64,000 bases of DNA from Afipia massiliensis (GTDB lineage Bacteria; Pseudomonadota; Alphaproteobacteria; Rhizobiales; Xanthobacteraceae), in the NCBI RefSeq assembly GCF_001006325.2, contig NZ_LBIA02000001.1, positions 1,737,501 to 1,801,500 on the forward strand. Direction: 5' to 3'. Of this stretch, positions 24,919-36,148 are shown one piece after another. The position numbers and the translations under genes were made by a program. The notes under the pieces were generated by a model, which was not told the origin of the DNA, did not search any database, and saw only the letters and a program-made list of their open reading frames with translations. Each line of letters begins with the position of its first letter. The stretch's first letter is position 1.

Positions 24919-25749
24919 ATGTCAGCTATCAACGCACTTTCACCCGATAAGCTTGCCCGTCTGATTGGTACGCCCGCGTGCCCGGTACTCGTTGATGTCA
25001 GGATCGACGAGGATTTCAACGCGGACCCGCGATTGATTCCTGGCGCTATTCGCCGCAGCCACAGGGAAGTCGCCGAGTGGGCGCCGGGCTTTTCAAAGCG
25101 GACCGTCGTCGCGATCTGCAGGAGGGGACACAAACTCAGCGAGGGTGTCGCGGCGTGGCTGCGTCATGCCGGCGCCTCCGCCAACATTCTTGAAGGTGGC
25201 ATTGAAACGTGGGCGAAGGAGGGGCGCCCGCTTGTTCCTGTGTCCAAGCTTCCTGCCCGCGATCCACAAGGGCGAACGGTATGGGTTACACGCGCCCGAC
25301 CGAAGATCGACCGCATCGCCTGCCCGTGGTTGATCCGCCGGTTCGTCGACCCTTCCGCGCTATTTCTTTTCGTAAGCGCCTCCGAAGTCGAAGCTGTTGG
25401 AGAGCGCTTTGGTGCCGTTGCCTTCGATATTGAAAACGTCCACTGGAGCCATCGCGGAGAGCTTTGTACGTTCGATGTTATGGTCGAGGAATTCGGGCTG
25501 GAACTCGAGCCGCTCAAGCGTCTTGCGACCATCGTGCGGGCGGCGGATACAGCGCGCCTCGATCTTTCGCCGGAGGCACCCGGTCTGCTTGCGGCTTCAC
25601 TGGGATTGTCGCGAATGTATTCCGACGACCTCGAACAGCTCGAAGCGGGTCTGGGGCTGTACGATGCCTTCTATCGCTGGTGCCGGGATGCCACCGACGA
25701 AACCCACAATTGGCCATCGCACAAAGCGAAAGTGAAAGCGAAGGCATGA
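24919..25749 (+). CDS. chrB: Rhodanese-ChrB fusion, chromate resistance protein
   Basis: The 276-residue protein fuses two parts. Residues 1-115 are a rhodanese domain with the active-site loop at C67 (AICRRGHKLSEG), which could handle thiol sulfur. Residues about 128-270 are the ChrB C-terminal domain (VTRARPKIDRIACPWLIRRF, then FDIENVHWSHRGELCTFDVM), found in proteins that sense or reduce chromate and support ChrA. The gene overlaps chrA by four bases (ATGA), so both are co-translated. It lacks the N-terminal DNA-binding part of longer ChrB regulators, so I favour an enzymatic or accessory role. It is the first gene right of the element end. Confidence 0.8.
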   Translation: MSAINALSPDKLARLIGTPACPVLVDVRIDEDFNADPRLIPGAIRRSHREVAEWAPGFSKRTVVAICRRGHKLSEGVAAWLRHAGASANILEGGIETWAKEGRPLVPVSKLPARDPQGRTVWVTRARPKIDRIACPWLIRRFVDPSALFLFVSASEVEAVGERFGAVAFDIENVHWSHRGELCTFDVMVEEFGLELEPLKRLATIVRAADTARLDLSPEAPGLLAASLGLSRMYSDDLEQLEAGLGLYDAFYRWCRDATDETHNWPSHKAKVKAKA

Positions 25750-27149
25750 TCGACGTGACCACGCCGCCAGCGGCTCTGCACGAGCGGACTGCTCCGGATT
25801 TCCCGAGTCTGGCCGAAGCATTTTGGGTCTGGCTGCGGGTGGCGATGCTCAGTTTTGGCGGCCCCGCCGGACAGATCGCAGTGATGCACCGGATTCTCGT
25901 CGAGGAAAAGCGCTGGGTTTCCGAAAGCCGGTTCTTGCACGCCCTCAATTACTGCATGTTGTTGCCGGGCCCCGAGGCGCAACAGTTGGCCACCTATATC
26001 GGCTGGCTGATGCATCGGACGCGCGGCGGCATCATGGCGGGTGGCTTGTTTATATTGCCCGGCGTCGTCGCCATCATGGCGCTGAGTTACGTCTACGCTG
26101 CATTCGGCAATGTCGGATTCGTTGCCGCCCTGTTTTTCGGTCTGAAGGCGGCGGTGCTGGCCATCGTGATTCAGGCCGTCGTTCGTGTCGGCAAGCGGGC
26201 GCTGAAGAACCCGGTCATGCAGGGACTCGCGGCCGCGGCATTCGTCGCGATCTTCTTTTTCGATGTTCCGTTTCCCATCATCATCCTGGTTGCTGGATTG
26301 ATTGGCTACTTCGGTGGCCGGGCCGAGCTTGCGGTGTTCGCCGTAGGCGGCGGGCATGACAGCAAAAATTCCACGGCTATGGTCGATGCCTTGCTGGGCG
26401 ATGAAGTGCCCTACCACGCACGCCCGAATCTTGCGCGCTCCCTCCGGGTGGCCGTCGTTTGGTTGCTGTTGTGGCTGATTCCCGTGGCCGCGCTTCTTCT
26501 GCTGCTCGGAGAGCACAACGTCTTCACGCAGATTGCGGTGTTCTTCAGCAAGATGGCCATGGTGACGTTCGGCGGCGCCTATGCGGTGCTGGCGTATGTC
26601 GCGCAGCAGGCCGTGGAGAACTACCATTGGCTGCGTCCGGGCGAGATGCTCGATGGATTGGGCATGGCCGAGACCACGCCCGGTCCGCTGATCATGGTGT
26701 TGCAGTTCGTGGGCTTCATGGCCGCCTTTCGCGATCCCGGCACGCTGTCGCCCATGATGGCGGGAACGCTGGGCGGGCTGCTGGCGACCTGGGTGACCTT
26801 CACGCCTTGCTTTCTCTGGATCTTTCTCGGCGCGCCGTTCATCGAGATGATGCGCGGAAACAAGGCGCTGGCGGGGGCGCTCTCCGCGATCACCGCCGCG
26901 GTGGTGGGCGTGATCTTGAATCTGGCGATCTGGTTCGCGATCCACACCGTTTTTCGCGAAACATTTCCGGTGCGCGGTTTCGGATTCTGGTTCGAGGCAC
27001 CTGTGCTCAGGAGTGTCGATCCGTGGGCGCTTGCGCTGTCGCTCGCGGCGGCTGCAGCGATATTCCGCTTCAATGCCGGAATGTTGCAGACGCTGGCCGC
27101 CTGCGCCTCGGCGGGGGTGTTGCTTTATCTGGCTGGGATTCTTGGATGA
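25746..27149 (+). CDS. chrA: Chromate efflux transporter ChrA
   Basis: Start at the ATG overlapping the chrB stop; 467 residues. It is a long-chain (two-domain) CHR family permease of the inner membrane that exports chromate using the proton gradient. Each half has the family motif: LSFGGPAGQIAVMH and MLLPGPEAQQLATYIGW in the first, VTFGGAYAVLAYV and MAETTPGPLIMVLQFVGF in the second. About ten to twelve hydrophobic segments are visible. The frame is open upstream through chrB, but the overlap start is the sensible one. Together with the rhodanese-ChrB gene it forms a chromate resistance operon, with a type II NADH dehydrogenase 92 bases downstream. Confidence 0.88.
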   Translation: MIDVTTPPAALHERTAPDFPSLAEAFWVWLRVAMLSFGGPAGQIAVMHRILVEEKRWVSESRFLHALNYCMLLPGPEAQQLATYIGWLMHRTRGGIMAGGLFILPGVVAIMALSYVYAAFGNVGFVAALFFGLKAAVLAIVIQAVVRVGKRALKNPVMQGLAAAAFVAIFFFDVPFPIIILVAGLIGYFGGRAELAVFAVGGGHDSKNSTAMVDALLGDEVPYHARPNLARSLRVAVVWLLLWLIPVAALLLLLGEHNVFTQIAVFFSKMAMVTFGGAYAVLAYVAQQAVENYHWLRPGEMLDGLGMAETTPGPLIMVLQFVGFMAAFRDPGTLSPMMAGTLGGLLATWVTFTPCFLWIFLGAPFIEMMRGNKALAGALSAITAAVVGVILNLAIWFAIHTVFRETFPVRGFGFWFEAPVLRSVDPWALALSLAAAAAIFRFNAGMLQTLAACASAGVLLYLAGILG

Positions 27150-27241
27150 GTCCGATGGACGATGCATTTCGCCTCTCGCCGGCTTGCCTTGCACCGGATT
27201 TTGCCGCCAACTCATGTTGTTTTTCTTTGCGGAGAGACATC

Positions 27242-28567
27242 ATGGAGCGGTCGGCCGATATCCCGGGTGGGAAAGACAACGCGGTGGCAACAACCGGCCG
27301 TCATCGCGTCGTCGTGGTCGGCGCAGGCTTCGGTGGACTGGAAACGGTGCATCGGCTTGCGGGTGTGCCGGTCAGCATCACGCTGATCGATCGGCGCAAT
27401 CACCATCTGTTTCAGCCTCTGCTCTATCAAGTGGCGACGGCTTCGCTGGCAACTTCGGAGATCGCGTGGCCGATACGGCACCTGCTGAGCGGACGGCGGG
27501 AGGTGACCACGCTGCTTGCATCGGTCACAGGTGTGGATGTCGCGGTGCGGCGCGTTTTGCTCGAGGACGGCGACGCGCTGGATTACGACACGCTGGTGCT
27601 CGCAACCGGTGTGCGGCACGCCTATTTTGGTCACGATGAATGGGAGCCGTTCGCGCCGGGGCTGAAAACGCTCGAAGACGCCACGACAATCCGTCGCCGT
27701 CTTCTGCTGGCGTTTGAGCGCGCGGAGCGTGAGAGCGATCCGCAGCGGCGCGCGGCGCTTCTGACATTCGTGATCGTCGGTGGCGGTCCGACCGGCGTTG
27801 AACTCGCCGGAACCATCGCGGAGCTGGCGCGGGTGACGTTGCCGCCGGATTTCCGCAACATCGATACGCGAGCCGCGCGCGTGGTTCTGATCGAGGCGGG
27901 GCCGCGCGTGCTCGCGGGTTTCGCCGAGGATCTGTCCGACTACGCACACCGCTCGCTGGAGCGCATCGGGGTTGAAGTGGTGCTCGGGCGAGCAGTGTCC
28001 GAATGCAGCGCCGATGGCGTGATTTACGGCGGCGAGGTTTTGAAATCGAACACCATCCTCTGGGCTGCCGGCGTGCGGGCGTCACCGGCGGCGGAATGGC
28101 TCGGGGTGCCGCTTGATCGTGCCGGGCGGGTCATTGTCGAGCCCGACCTGACGGTGCCCGGTCGTCCGGAAGTATTTGCGATTGGCGATACGGTGACGAT
28201 CGCCGCGCCTGACGGTCAGCCGGTGCCGGGCATCGCGCCCGCCGCGAAACAGCAGGGGCGATACGTCGCGGACGTGATCAAGACGCGGTTGCGCGGCGAG
28301 ACATCGCCCGCGCCGTTTCACTACAAGCACGCCGGAAGTCTTGCCCAGATCGGCAAGCGGCTGGCGGTGATCGATTTTGGCCGGATCAAGCTGCGCGGCG
28401 CACTGGCGTGGTGGATTTGGGGAATCGCGCACATCTATTTTCTGATTGGCGTGCGCAACCGGCTCAGCGTCGCGATCAGCTGGCTCTGGAACTACCTGCG
28501 TGATCAGCGCAGCTCACGGCTGATCACCCAGGGACGCAGCGCGCCGGAGTATCCCAAGCAGCCTTAA
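27242..28567 (+). CDS. ndh: Type II NADH dehydrogenase (NDH-2)
   Basis: ATG at 27242 preceded by GGAGAG; 441 residues. Two dinucleotide folds are present: VVVVGAGFGGLETV (FAD, about 22-35) and TFVIVGGGPTGVELAG (NADH, about 178-193), with the flavin-binding AIGDTV near 315. LFQPLLYQVATA and the C-terminal amphipathic region (WWIWGIAHIYFLIGVRNRLS) are typical of NDH-2 enzymes, which pass electrons from NADH to quinone at the inner membrane without pumping protons. It follows chrA in the same direction, and respiratory dehydrogenases of this type are recurrent near chromate genes; joint regulation is possible. It is convergent with the RNA helicase gene. Confidence 0.85.
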   Translation: MERSADIPGGKDNAVATTGRHRVVVVGAGFGGLETVHRLAGVPVSITLIDRRNHHLFQPLLYQVATASLATSEIAWPIRHLLSGRREVTTLLASVTGVDVAVRRVLLEDGDALDYDTLVLATGVRHAYFGHDEWEPFAPGLKTLEDATTIRRRLLLAFERAERESDPQRRAALLTFVIVGGGPTGVELAGTIAELARVTLPPDFRNIDTRAARVVLIEAGPRVLAGFAEDLSDYAHRSLERIGVEVVLGRAVSECSADGVIYGGEVLKSNTILWAAGVRASPAAEWLGVPLDRAGRVIVEPDLTVPGRPEVFAIGDTVTIAAPDGQPVPGIAPAAKQQGRYVADVIKTRLRGETSPAPFHYKHAGSLAQIGKRLAVIDFGRIKLRGALAWWIWGIAHIYFLIGVRNRLSVAISWLWNYLRDQRSSRLITQGRSAPEYPKQP

Positions 28568-28578
28568 GAGGAGAGACG

Positions 28579-28597
28579 CGAAAGCCGTTGGCTTTCG
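28579..28597. terminator. Hairpin between convergent genes
   Basis: CGAAAGCC (28579-28586) pairs with GGCTTTCG (28590-28597) around three bases, between the NADH dehydrogenase stop (28567) and the convergent helicase stop (28627). No T tract follows, so intrinsic termination would be weak. Confidence 0.5.
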
Positions 28598-28626
28598 GCG
28601 CTCACGCCCCAACGCAAAAGAGGAGG

Positions 28627-30618
28627 CTATCCGCCTTTGCGATGCTTCTTTTTCTTCGGTTTCTTGGCAAGGCCACCCTTGTCGACATCAGGCCAACTCT
28701 GGCGATCCTGGCTCTTGCCGGGCTTCGGACCTTTGCCACGCGGAGGCGCGTCTTCGAAGCGGCGAGTGTCGTCCCGCTGAGGTTTTCCGCTGTGCTTCGG
28801 CTTGTCGTAGCGCGGCTTGTCCTCAAATCGCGGCTTGTCCTCGTGCCTAGGCTTCGAGTCGTAGCGCGGTTTGGCGCTGAAATCCCTGTCCTTGTGCGGC
28901 GGCTTCCGCGGGCGCTTGTCGAAGGATGGGGTATCGCCCTGCGGTCCGTTCGGCAGCGCCTCGATGCGGATATTGTCTTCCTTGTCGGGGCGCTTGATCT
29001 TGGCGGTAAACTCGTCAACCGCGTTCGCGGAAATCTCGAACTCGGTGCTGGCATCGAAGATGCGAATGGCGCCGATATCCTGTTTGCCGATTCCGCCGCG
29101 ACGGCAGATCATCGGCAACAGCCAGCGGGCCTCGGCATTCTTGTTGCGGCCGATGGCGGCGCGAAACCAGACGCTGCCTTCGGGCATCTCGCCGCGTGAT
29201 TTTGATTTTGCGCGTGGCGCACGGTCGTCGCCGCGCGGCTCGCGGCTGTCGCGTCTTGCGCCGCGATCCTCGCGCGATCCTCGGTCGTCGCGTGACCGGC
29301 CACCCTGACCGGGATCGAGAATATCTTCAGGTGAGGGGAGGCGCGAGCGATAAAGGCGCGCCAGTGCCGCTGCGATGTCTTCCGCCGAGCGTTCGGCGAG
29401 CATCGCGCGCGCCAGCACCAGATCGTCTTCCGTGGTTTCTTCACCGAACAGCGCGTCCTGCAACATGCGCTGCTGATCGAGGGTGCGGATCTCCTCGACG
29501 GTCGGCGCGGTGCCCCAGGCCACATCGATTCCTGCCATGTTGAGTAACAGTTCGGCACGGCGCTTGCGCGCGGGAATCACAAGCATCACGCTGATGCCCT
29601 TCTTGCCGGCGCGGCCGGTGCGGCCGGACCGATGCTGAAGCACCTCGGGATCGTTGGGCAGATCGGCGTGAATCACCAGACCGAGATTCGGCAGGTCGAG
29701 ACCGCGTGCCGCAACGTCGGTGGCGACGCAGACCCGCGCGCGTCCGTCGCGCAGCGACTGTAATGCCTTGGTCCGTTCGTTCTGGGTCAGTTCGCCCGAT
29801 AGCGCGACCACGGAGAAACCGCGTTCGAGCAAGCCAGCCTGTAAATGATTGACCGCGTTTCGGGTGTTGCAGAACACGATGGCGCTCGGCGATTCGAAAT
29901 AGCGCAACACGTTGACCACAGCGTGCTCGACGTCGCCCGGGGCGATACGGATCGCGCGATACTCAATATCGGCATGGCCGCCGTCGCCGCCAGCCACTTC
30001 GATGCGAAAGGGGTTGTTCTGATATTGCTTGGTGATGGAGATAATCGTGCGCGGCAAGGTCGCCGAGAACAGCAGCGTACGGCGCGTGTCCGGCGTGGTC
30101 TTGAGGATGAATTCCATATCTTCGCGAAAGCCGAGATCGAGCATCTCGTCGGCCTCGTCGAGCACGACGGCTTTCAGTTCGGAGACGTCGAGACGCTTGC
30201 GGCGGATATGATCGCACAGCCGACCGGGCGTGCCGACCACGATATGGGCGCCGGCTTCAAGCTCGCGTTTCTCGCGCTGGGGGTCCATGCCACCGACGCA
30301 GGAGACGACGCGGGCGCCCGCATAGGCATAAAGCCATTCCAGTTCGCGATGAACCTGCAGGGCCAGTTCGCGCGTCGGCGCAACGATCAGCGCCAGCGGT
30401 GCGCCTGCTCTGGGCAGGCGCTCGGCGTCGCCGAGCAGATCGCTTGCGAATGCCAGCCCGTAGGCCACGGTCTTGCCGGAGCCGGTTTGCGCTGACACCA
30501 GCAGGTCGCGGCCGATGGCATCGGGGGCGAGCACCGCCGTCTGGACCGGTGTTGCATCGTTGTAATTGCGCTCGGCCAAGGCGCGGGCGAGCGGGGGACT
30601 TGCGGACAGGGATTTCAC
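28627..30618 (-). CDS. DEAD-box RNA helicase with DbpA RNA-binding domain
   Basis: I place the start at the GTG at 30618 (MKSLSASPPLARALAERNY), after AAGGT, because the upstream extension is unlike helicases; 663 residues. Motifs in order: Q motif ATPVQ, I AQTGSGKT, Ia PTRELALQ, Ib VGTPGRL, II DEADEMLDLGF, III SATLP, IV VFCNTR, V ATDVAARGLDLPN and VI HRSGRTGRAG. A DbpA-type RNA-binding domain follows (VWFRAAIGRNKNAEARWLLP), then a long basic tail with repeats of the form KPR-Y/H/F-[DE]-[SD]-KP. The protein resembles DeaD/CsdA, which remodels ribosomal and messenger RNA, especially in the cold. The long KPRYD-type tail is unusually repetitive. Confidence 0.85.
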   Translation of the reverse strand: MKSLSASPPLARALAERNYNDATPVQTAVLAPDAIGRDLLVSAQTGSGKTVAYGLAFASDLLGDAERLPRAGAPLALIVAPTRELALQVHRELEWLYAYAGARVVSCVGGMDPQREKRELEAGAHIVVGTPGRLCDHIRRKRLDVSELKAVVLDEADEMLDLGFREDMEFILKTTPDTRRTLLFSATLPRTIISITKQYQNNPFRIEVAGGDGGHADIEYRAIRIAPGDVEHAVVNVLRYFESPSAIVFCNTRNAVNHLQAGLLERGFSVVALSGELTQNERTKALQSLRDGRARVCVATDVAARGLDLPNLGLVIHADLPNDPEVLQHRSGRTGRAGKKGISVMLVIPARKRRAELLLNMAGIDVAWGTAPTVEEIRTLDQQRMLQDALFGEETTEDDLVLARAMLAERSAEDIAAALARLYRSRLPSPEDILDPGQGGRSRDDRGSREDRGARRDSREPRGDDRAPRAKSKSRGEMPEGSVWFRAAIGRNKNAEARWLLPMICRRGGIGKQDIGAIRIFDASTEFEISANAVDEFTAKIKRPDKEDNIRIEALPNGPQGDTPSFDKRPRKPPHKDRDFSAKPRYDSKPRHEDKPRFEDKPRYDKPKHSGKPQRDDTRRFEDAPPRGKGPKPGKSQDRQSWPDVDKGGLAKKPKKKKHRKGG

Positions 30619-30873
30619 GTTGAGACCTTGATTGGCGTTGTCGCCATGAATGAGATTGAAACGGCTCAATGCACGCACGACGCGCGCATCTGGTAGTTTC
30701 AAAGAAATCGATGAATTGGAGGTGCTTTATGCCAGTTTTGGCCAAAGAGCCATCAATAAGTGCTCCTGTTGTCATCAGAATAAGGCCATTCCGCGTTCTC
30801 GCCGCCACGGCAGGAACTATTGGGGGCCCGGCCACTTGTGCTTCCCGACAATCTTCAATCGGGAGTTTTGAAT

Positions 30874-31290
30874 ATGAAACGGACTTTGATGGTTTTGGCG
30901 ATGATTTCGACTGGCGCGCTCATTCCGACGGTGGCATCGGCGCAGGGCGTTCCGGGTGGAATCGAACGCGGCGCGCGTGAAGGCGAGCGCGCGGCGGGTC
31001 CCGTCGGTGCGATTGTGGGCGGCACGGTCGGTGGTGTGGTCGGCGGCGTTGCGGGCGTTCTTGGCGTCGATCAGGGTCCGCGCTTCCGCAGCTATGTTGT
31101 CGAGCAGCGTCGCCCGTCTTACCGGTATCAGAATGACCTCGCGGTCGGTGTCGTTCTTCCGGAAGAAGGCGTGACTTACTACGACGTTCCCGCAGAATAT
31201 GGCGTTCGCGACTATCGCTACACCGTGGTGAACGATCGCACTGTTCTGGTGGATCCGCGGACCCGTCGTGTGGTTCAGATCGTCGAGTAA
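30874..31290 (+). CDS. DUF1236 secreted protein
   Basis: ATG at 30874 with GGGAG eight bases before; 138 residues. A signal peptide (MKRTLMVLAMISTGALIPTVASAQ) is followed by a glycine-rich stretch (AIVGGTVGGVVGGVAGVLGV) that may insert in or pack on a membrane, and a C-terminal DUF1236 domain: YYDVPAEYGVRDYRYTVVND and TVLVDPRTRRVVQIVE. DUF1236 proteins are abundant in Bradyrhizobiaceae and related rhizobia; their function is unknown, with a periplasmic or outer-envelope location expected. A strong intrinsic terminator follows, so it is a single-gene unit. Confidence 0.8.
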   Translation: MKRTLMVLAMISTGALIPTVASAQGVPGGIERGAREGERAAGPVGAIVGGTVGGVVGGVAGVLGVDQGPRFRSYVVEQRRPSYRYQNDLAVGVVLPEEGVTYYDVPAEYGVRDYRYTVVNDRTVLVDPRTRRVVQIVE

Positions 31291-31311
31291 GTCGCGGTCG
31301 CTCACGAATAA

Positions 31312-31338
31312 AAAAGGCCGCCCCAAGGGCGGCCTTTT
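31312..31338. terminator. Rho-independent terminator, bidirectional
   Basis: AAAAGGCCGCCC (31312-31323) pairs perfectly with GGGCGGCCTTTT (31327-31338) around a CAA loop. The flanking A and T tracts let it serve both the DUF1236 gene on the plus strand and the cox-type operon ending at 31358 on the minus strand. Confidence 0.9.
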
Positions 31339-31357
31339 CATTTTCCATGACTAAAAG

Positions 31358-32158
31358 TTAGCCCGCTGCGGCAACGGCGCGTTGCGCCATCACCTTGATG
31401 AGGTTGGCGCGGTAGGGCGCCGATCCATGGATGTCCGCCATCAGCCCGTCGGCTGAAATCGTCACACCGTCGAGTGCGTCGGCAGACCAGTTCGCCTTCA
31501 AGGCCGCCTCGATGGCGGGCACGCGCATCACGCCGTTCTGCGATGCGCCGGTTGCGGCGACGCGCACGTCACCCGACTTCGTCTTGGCCACGAACACGCC
31601 GGTCAGCGCAAAGCGCGAGGCCGGATGGCGCATCTTCGCATAAGCCGCCTTCGCCGGAATCGGGAACGAGATTTCGGTGATGATCTCGCCGTCCTCCAGT
31701 GCGGTGGTGAACAAGCCCTGGAAGAAATCATCCGCCTTGATGCTGCGCTTGTTGGTTTTCACCGTGGCGTCGAGGGCGACCACGGCTGCGGGAAAATCTG
31801 CCGCCGGATCGTTGTTGGCGATCGAGCCACCGATGGTGCCGCGATAGCGCACCGCGGGATCGCCGAGCACCGAGGTCAGATGCACGATGGCGGGAATCGC
31901 TTTCTTTGCATCCGTGCTGGTGAGGATGTCGTAGTAGGTCGTCGCCGCCTTGATGACCAGCGCATCCGCGGTCGCGGACACCCCGACCAGCGCGGGAATC
32001 CGCGCGAGGTCGATCACGTCGGAGGGCTGTGCGAGGCGTTGCTTCATCACCGGCAGCAGCGTGTGGCCGCCGGCGAGGTACTTCGAGTCGGAGCCCTTCT
32101 TGAAGAGCGCGACAGCGTCATCGACGCTGGAGGGACGGTGATAGGTTGTCTCGTACAT
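31358..32158 (-). CDS. FAD-binding medium subunit of a form II CODH-like molybdenum hydroxylase
   Basis: ATG at 32158 (MYETTYHRPSSVDDAVAL) with GGGAG seven bases before; 266 residues. The FAD-binding pattern of CoxM/CutM proteins is clear: YLAGGHTLLPVMKQRLAQP near residues 27-45 and TIGGSIANNDPAADFPA near 102-118. The subunit passes electrons from the iron-sulfur subunit to an acceptor. It is the last gene of the minus-strand run CoxS-CoxL-CoxM, opposite in order to Oligotropha coxMSL. Between it and the CoxL-like stop lies a palindromic repeat. The complex probably oxidises an aromatic, heterocyclic or aldehyde substrate; true CO oxidation is unlikely, as explained under the large subunit. 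Confidence 0.85.
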   Translation of the reverse strand: MYETTYHRPSSVDDAVALFKKGSDSKYLAGGHTLLPVMKQRLAQPSDVIDLARIPALVGVSATADALVIKAATTYYDILTSTDAKKAIPAIVHLTSVLGDPAVRYRGTIGGSIANNDPAADFPAAVVALDATVKTNKRSIKADDFFQGLFTTALEDGEIITEISFPIPAKAAYAKMRHPASRFALTGVFVAKTKSGDVRVAATGASQNGVMRVPAIEAALKANWSADALDGVTISADGLMADIHGSAPYRANLIKVMAQRAVAAAG

Positions 32159-32184
32159 GATGCTTCTCCCTACGGATTCTTGCT

Positions 32185-32232
32185 GCGCATGATCTGTTCC
32201 GAAAACCGGTAGCCACTTTTCGGGATCATGCG

Positions 32233-32233
<1 letters not shown>
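32185..32233. repeat. Palindromic intergenic repeat of the Bradyrhizobiaceae type
   Basis: GCGCATGATC (32185-32194) and GATCATGCGC (32224-32233) form perfect outer arms, and CCGAAAA (32199-32205) with TTTTCGG (32217-32223) inner arms. The pattern GCATGATC ... CCGAAAACCGG ... TTTTCGGGATCATGC recurs in intergenic regions of Bradyrhizobium, Rhodopseudomonas and relatives. Here it fills the gap between two subunit genes and abuts the CoxL-like stop codon; it may lower downstream expression or stabilise the upstream message. Confidence 0.75.
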
Positions 32234-34587
<2,354 letters not shown>

Positions 34588-34669
34588 AATCTCGACCTTT
34601 CCATAAGGGCTGCCTTGATCGCGCGAGCAGCGCGGGCAGTTGCACATCTGATTATTGAGTCGTCGCGGA

Positions 34670-35155
<486 letters not shown>

Positions 35156-35461
35156 AAGCACCTCCCCAGTGATTTCCAGAAAACGCTTTTTGTAATTGTT
35201 CTAATTAACAACCGGCGCGCAAAACTTTGCAACGTCGATTTTCGTCGCGGATGTCATCGCGCGATCATCTGGACGTGAAGCGCATGCGCGATACGTCGCC
35301 CGATCGCGCAACTCGCCAGATGCAATGTTCATTTCGCAGATGCGAAAGAGGGCTGCTTTCTGCATCCCCTCAATGCCGACGCGAGGTTTGATTGACGCGT
35401 CCTTTTTGCCTAGGCTCGATCGATCAAAGGCAAGAAAATAGAACGCTAACAAAGGAGTAAG
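35156..35461. other. Divergent promoter region, no gene seen
   Basis: About 300 bases between the CoxS-like start and the CoA-transferase start. It is AT-richer near 35180-35220 (TTTTTGTAATTGTTCTAATT), where minus-strand promoter elements may lie, and ends with AAAGGAG before the GTG at 35462. No open frame with coding character. Confidence 0.4.
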
Positions 35462-36145
35462 GTGGTGATCGACAAGCGCGTAGAGTCGCTGGCGGCTGCG
35501 GTCGCCGGCGTGCAGGACGGTGCGACCGTGCTGGTGCCTGGTTTTGGTGCGGTCGGTGTCGCCGACAATCTCCTCGAAGCGCTGCACGATCAGGGAGCAA
35601 AGGAATTGACGATCGTCGCCAACAATTCAGGCAACGGCGATCATGGTTTGGCGCGCCTCATCAACTCCGGACGTGTGCGCAAGGTCATCTGCTCTTATCC
35701 GCGCTCGGGCGACTACAGCGCCTTCCTGAATGCCTATCGCGCCAAGAGCCTTGAACTGGAATTGGTGCCGCAAGGCACCATCAGCGAGCGCATGCGGTGC
35801 GCCGCCGCCGGTCTCGGCGGTTTTTTCTCGCCGGTCTCGGCGGGCACCAAGCTCGCCGAAGGCAAGGAGCAGCGGGAAATCGACGGCCGGCTTCATGTTT
35901 TCGAGAAGCCGCTGAAGGGCGACATCGCACTGGTGAAAGCGGCGAAGGCCGACCGCTGGGGCAATCTCACCTATCGCAAATCCGCCCGTAACTTTAATCC
36001 GGTTTGCGCGATGGCTGCCGAATTGACCGTGGTTGAGGTCGAGACCATGGTTGAACTCGGCGCTCTCGATCCGGAAGCCGTTGTGACCCCTGGAATTTTC
36101 GTCGACAGAATCGTCGTTGCCGAACCGCGCAAGATTGGGAGCTGA
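35462..36145 (+). CDS. CoA transferase subunit A (3-oxoacid/3-oxoadipate type)
   Basis: GTG at 35462 after AAAGGAG; 227 residues. It is the alpha subunit of a class I CoA transferase: VLVPGFGAVGVADNLLEAL near residues 22-42, then LTIVANNSGNGDHGLARL and LELVPQGTISERMRCAAAGL, and GNLTYRKSARNFNP. The enzyme moves CoA from succinyl-CoA to a 3-oxo acid, either acetoacetate or 3-oxoadipate. The beta subunit follows after three bases and an MFS transporter lies downstream, which favours aromatic-acid use (PcaI), but no other pca gene is in view, so acetoacetate (ScoA) is equally possible. Confidence 0.85.
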   Translation: MVIDKRVESLAAAVAGVQDGATVLVPGFGAVGVADNLLEALHDQGAKELTIVANNSGNGDHGLARLINSGRVRKVICSYPRSGDYSAFLNAYRAKSLELELVPQGTISERMRCAAAGLGGFFSPVSAGTKLAEGKEQREIDGRLHVFEKPLKGDIALVKAAKADRWGNLTYRKSARNFNPVCAMAAELTVVEVETMVELGALDPEAVVTPGIFVDRIVVAEPRKIGS

Positions 36146-36148
36146 CAC

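Noticed and set aside
25671-27215. Long open frame on the minus strand opposite chrA
   Set aside because: Rich in Arg, His and Gln as expected of the antisense of GC-rich coding; chrA motifs on the plus strand are unambiguous.
26459-27241. Upstream extension of the NADH dehydrogenase frame into chrA
   Set aside because: The extension is the shifted frame of chrA; the ATG at 27242 has a good RBS and the FAD motif sits at the normal distance.
28776-28880. KPR-rich repeats at the helicase 3' end as a DNA repeat array or CRISPR
   Set aside because: They are in-frame coding repeats of the basic tail, not spaced DNA repeats; no CRISPR-like array was seen anywhere in the window.
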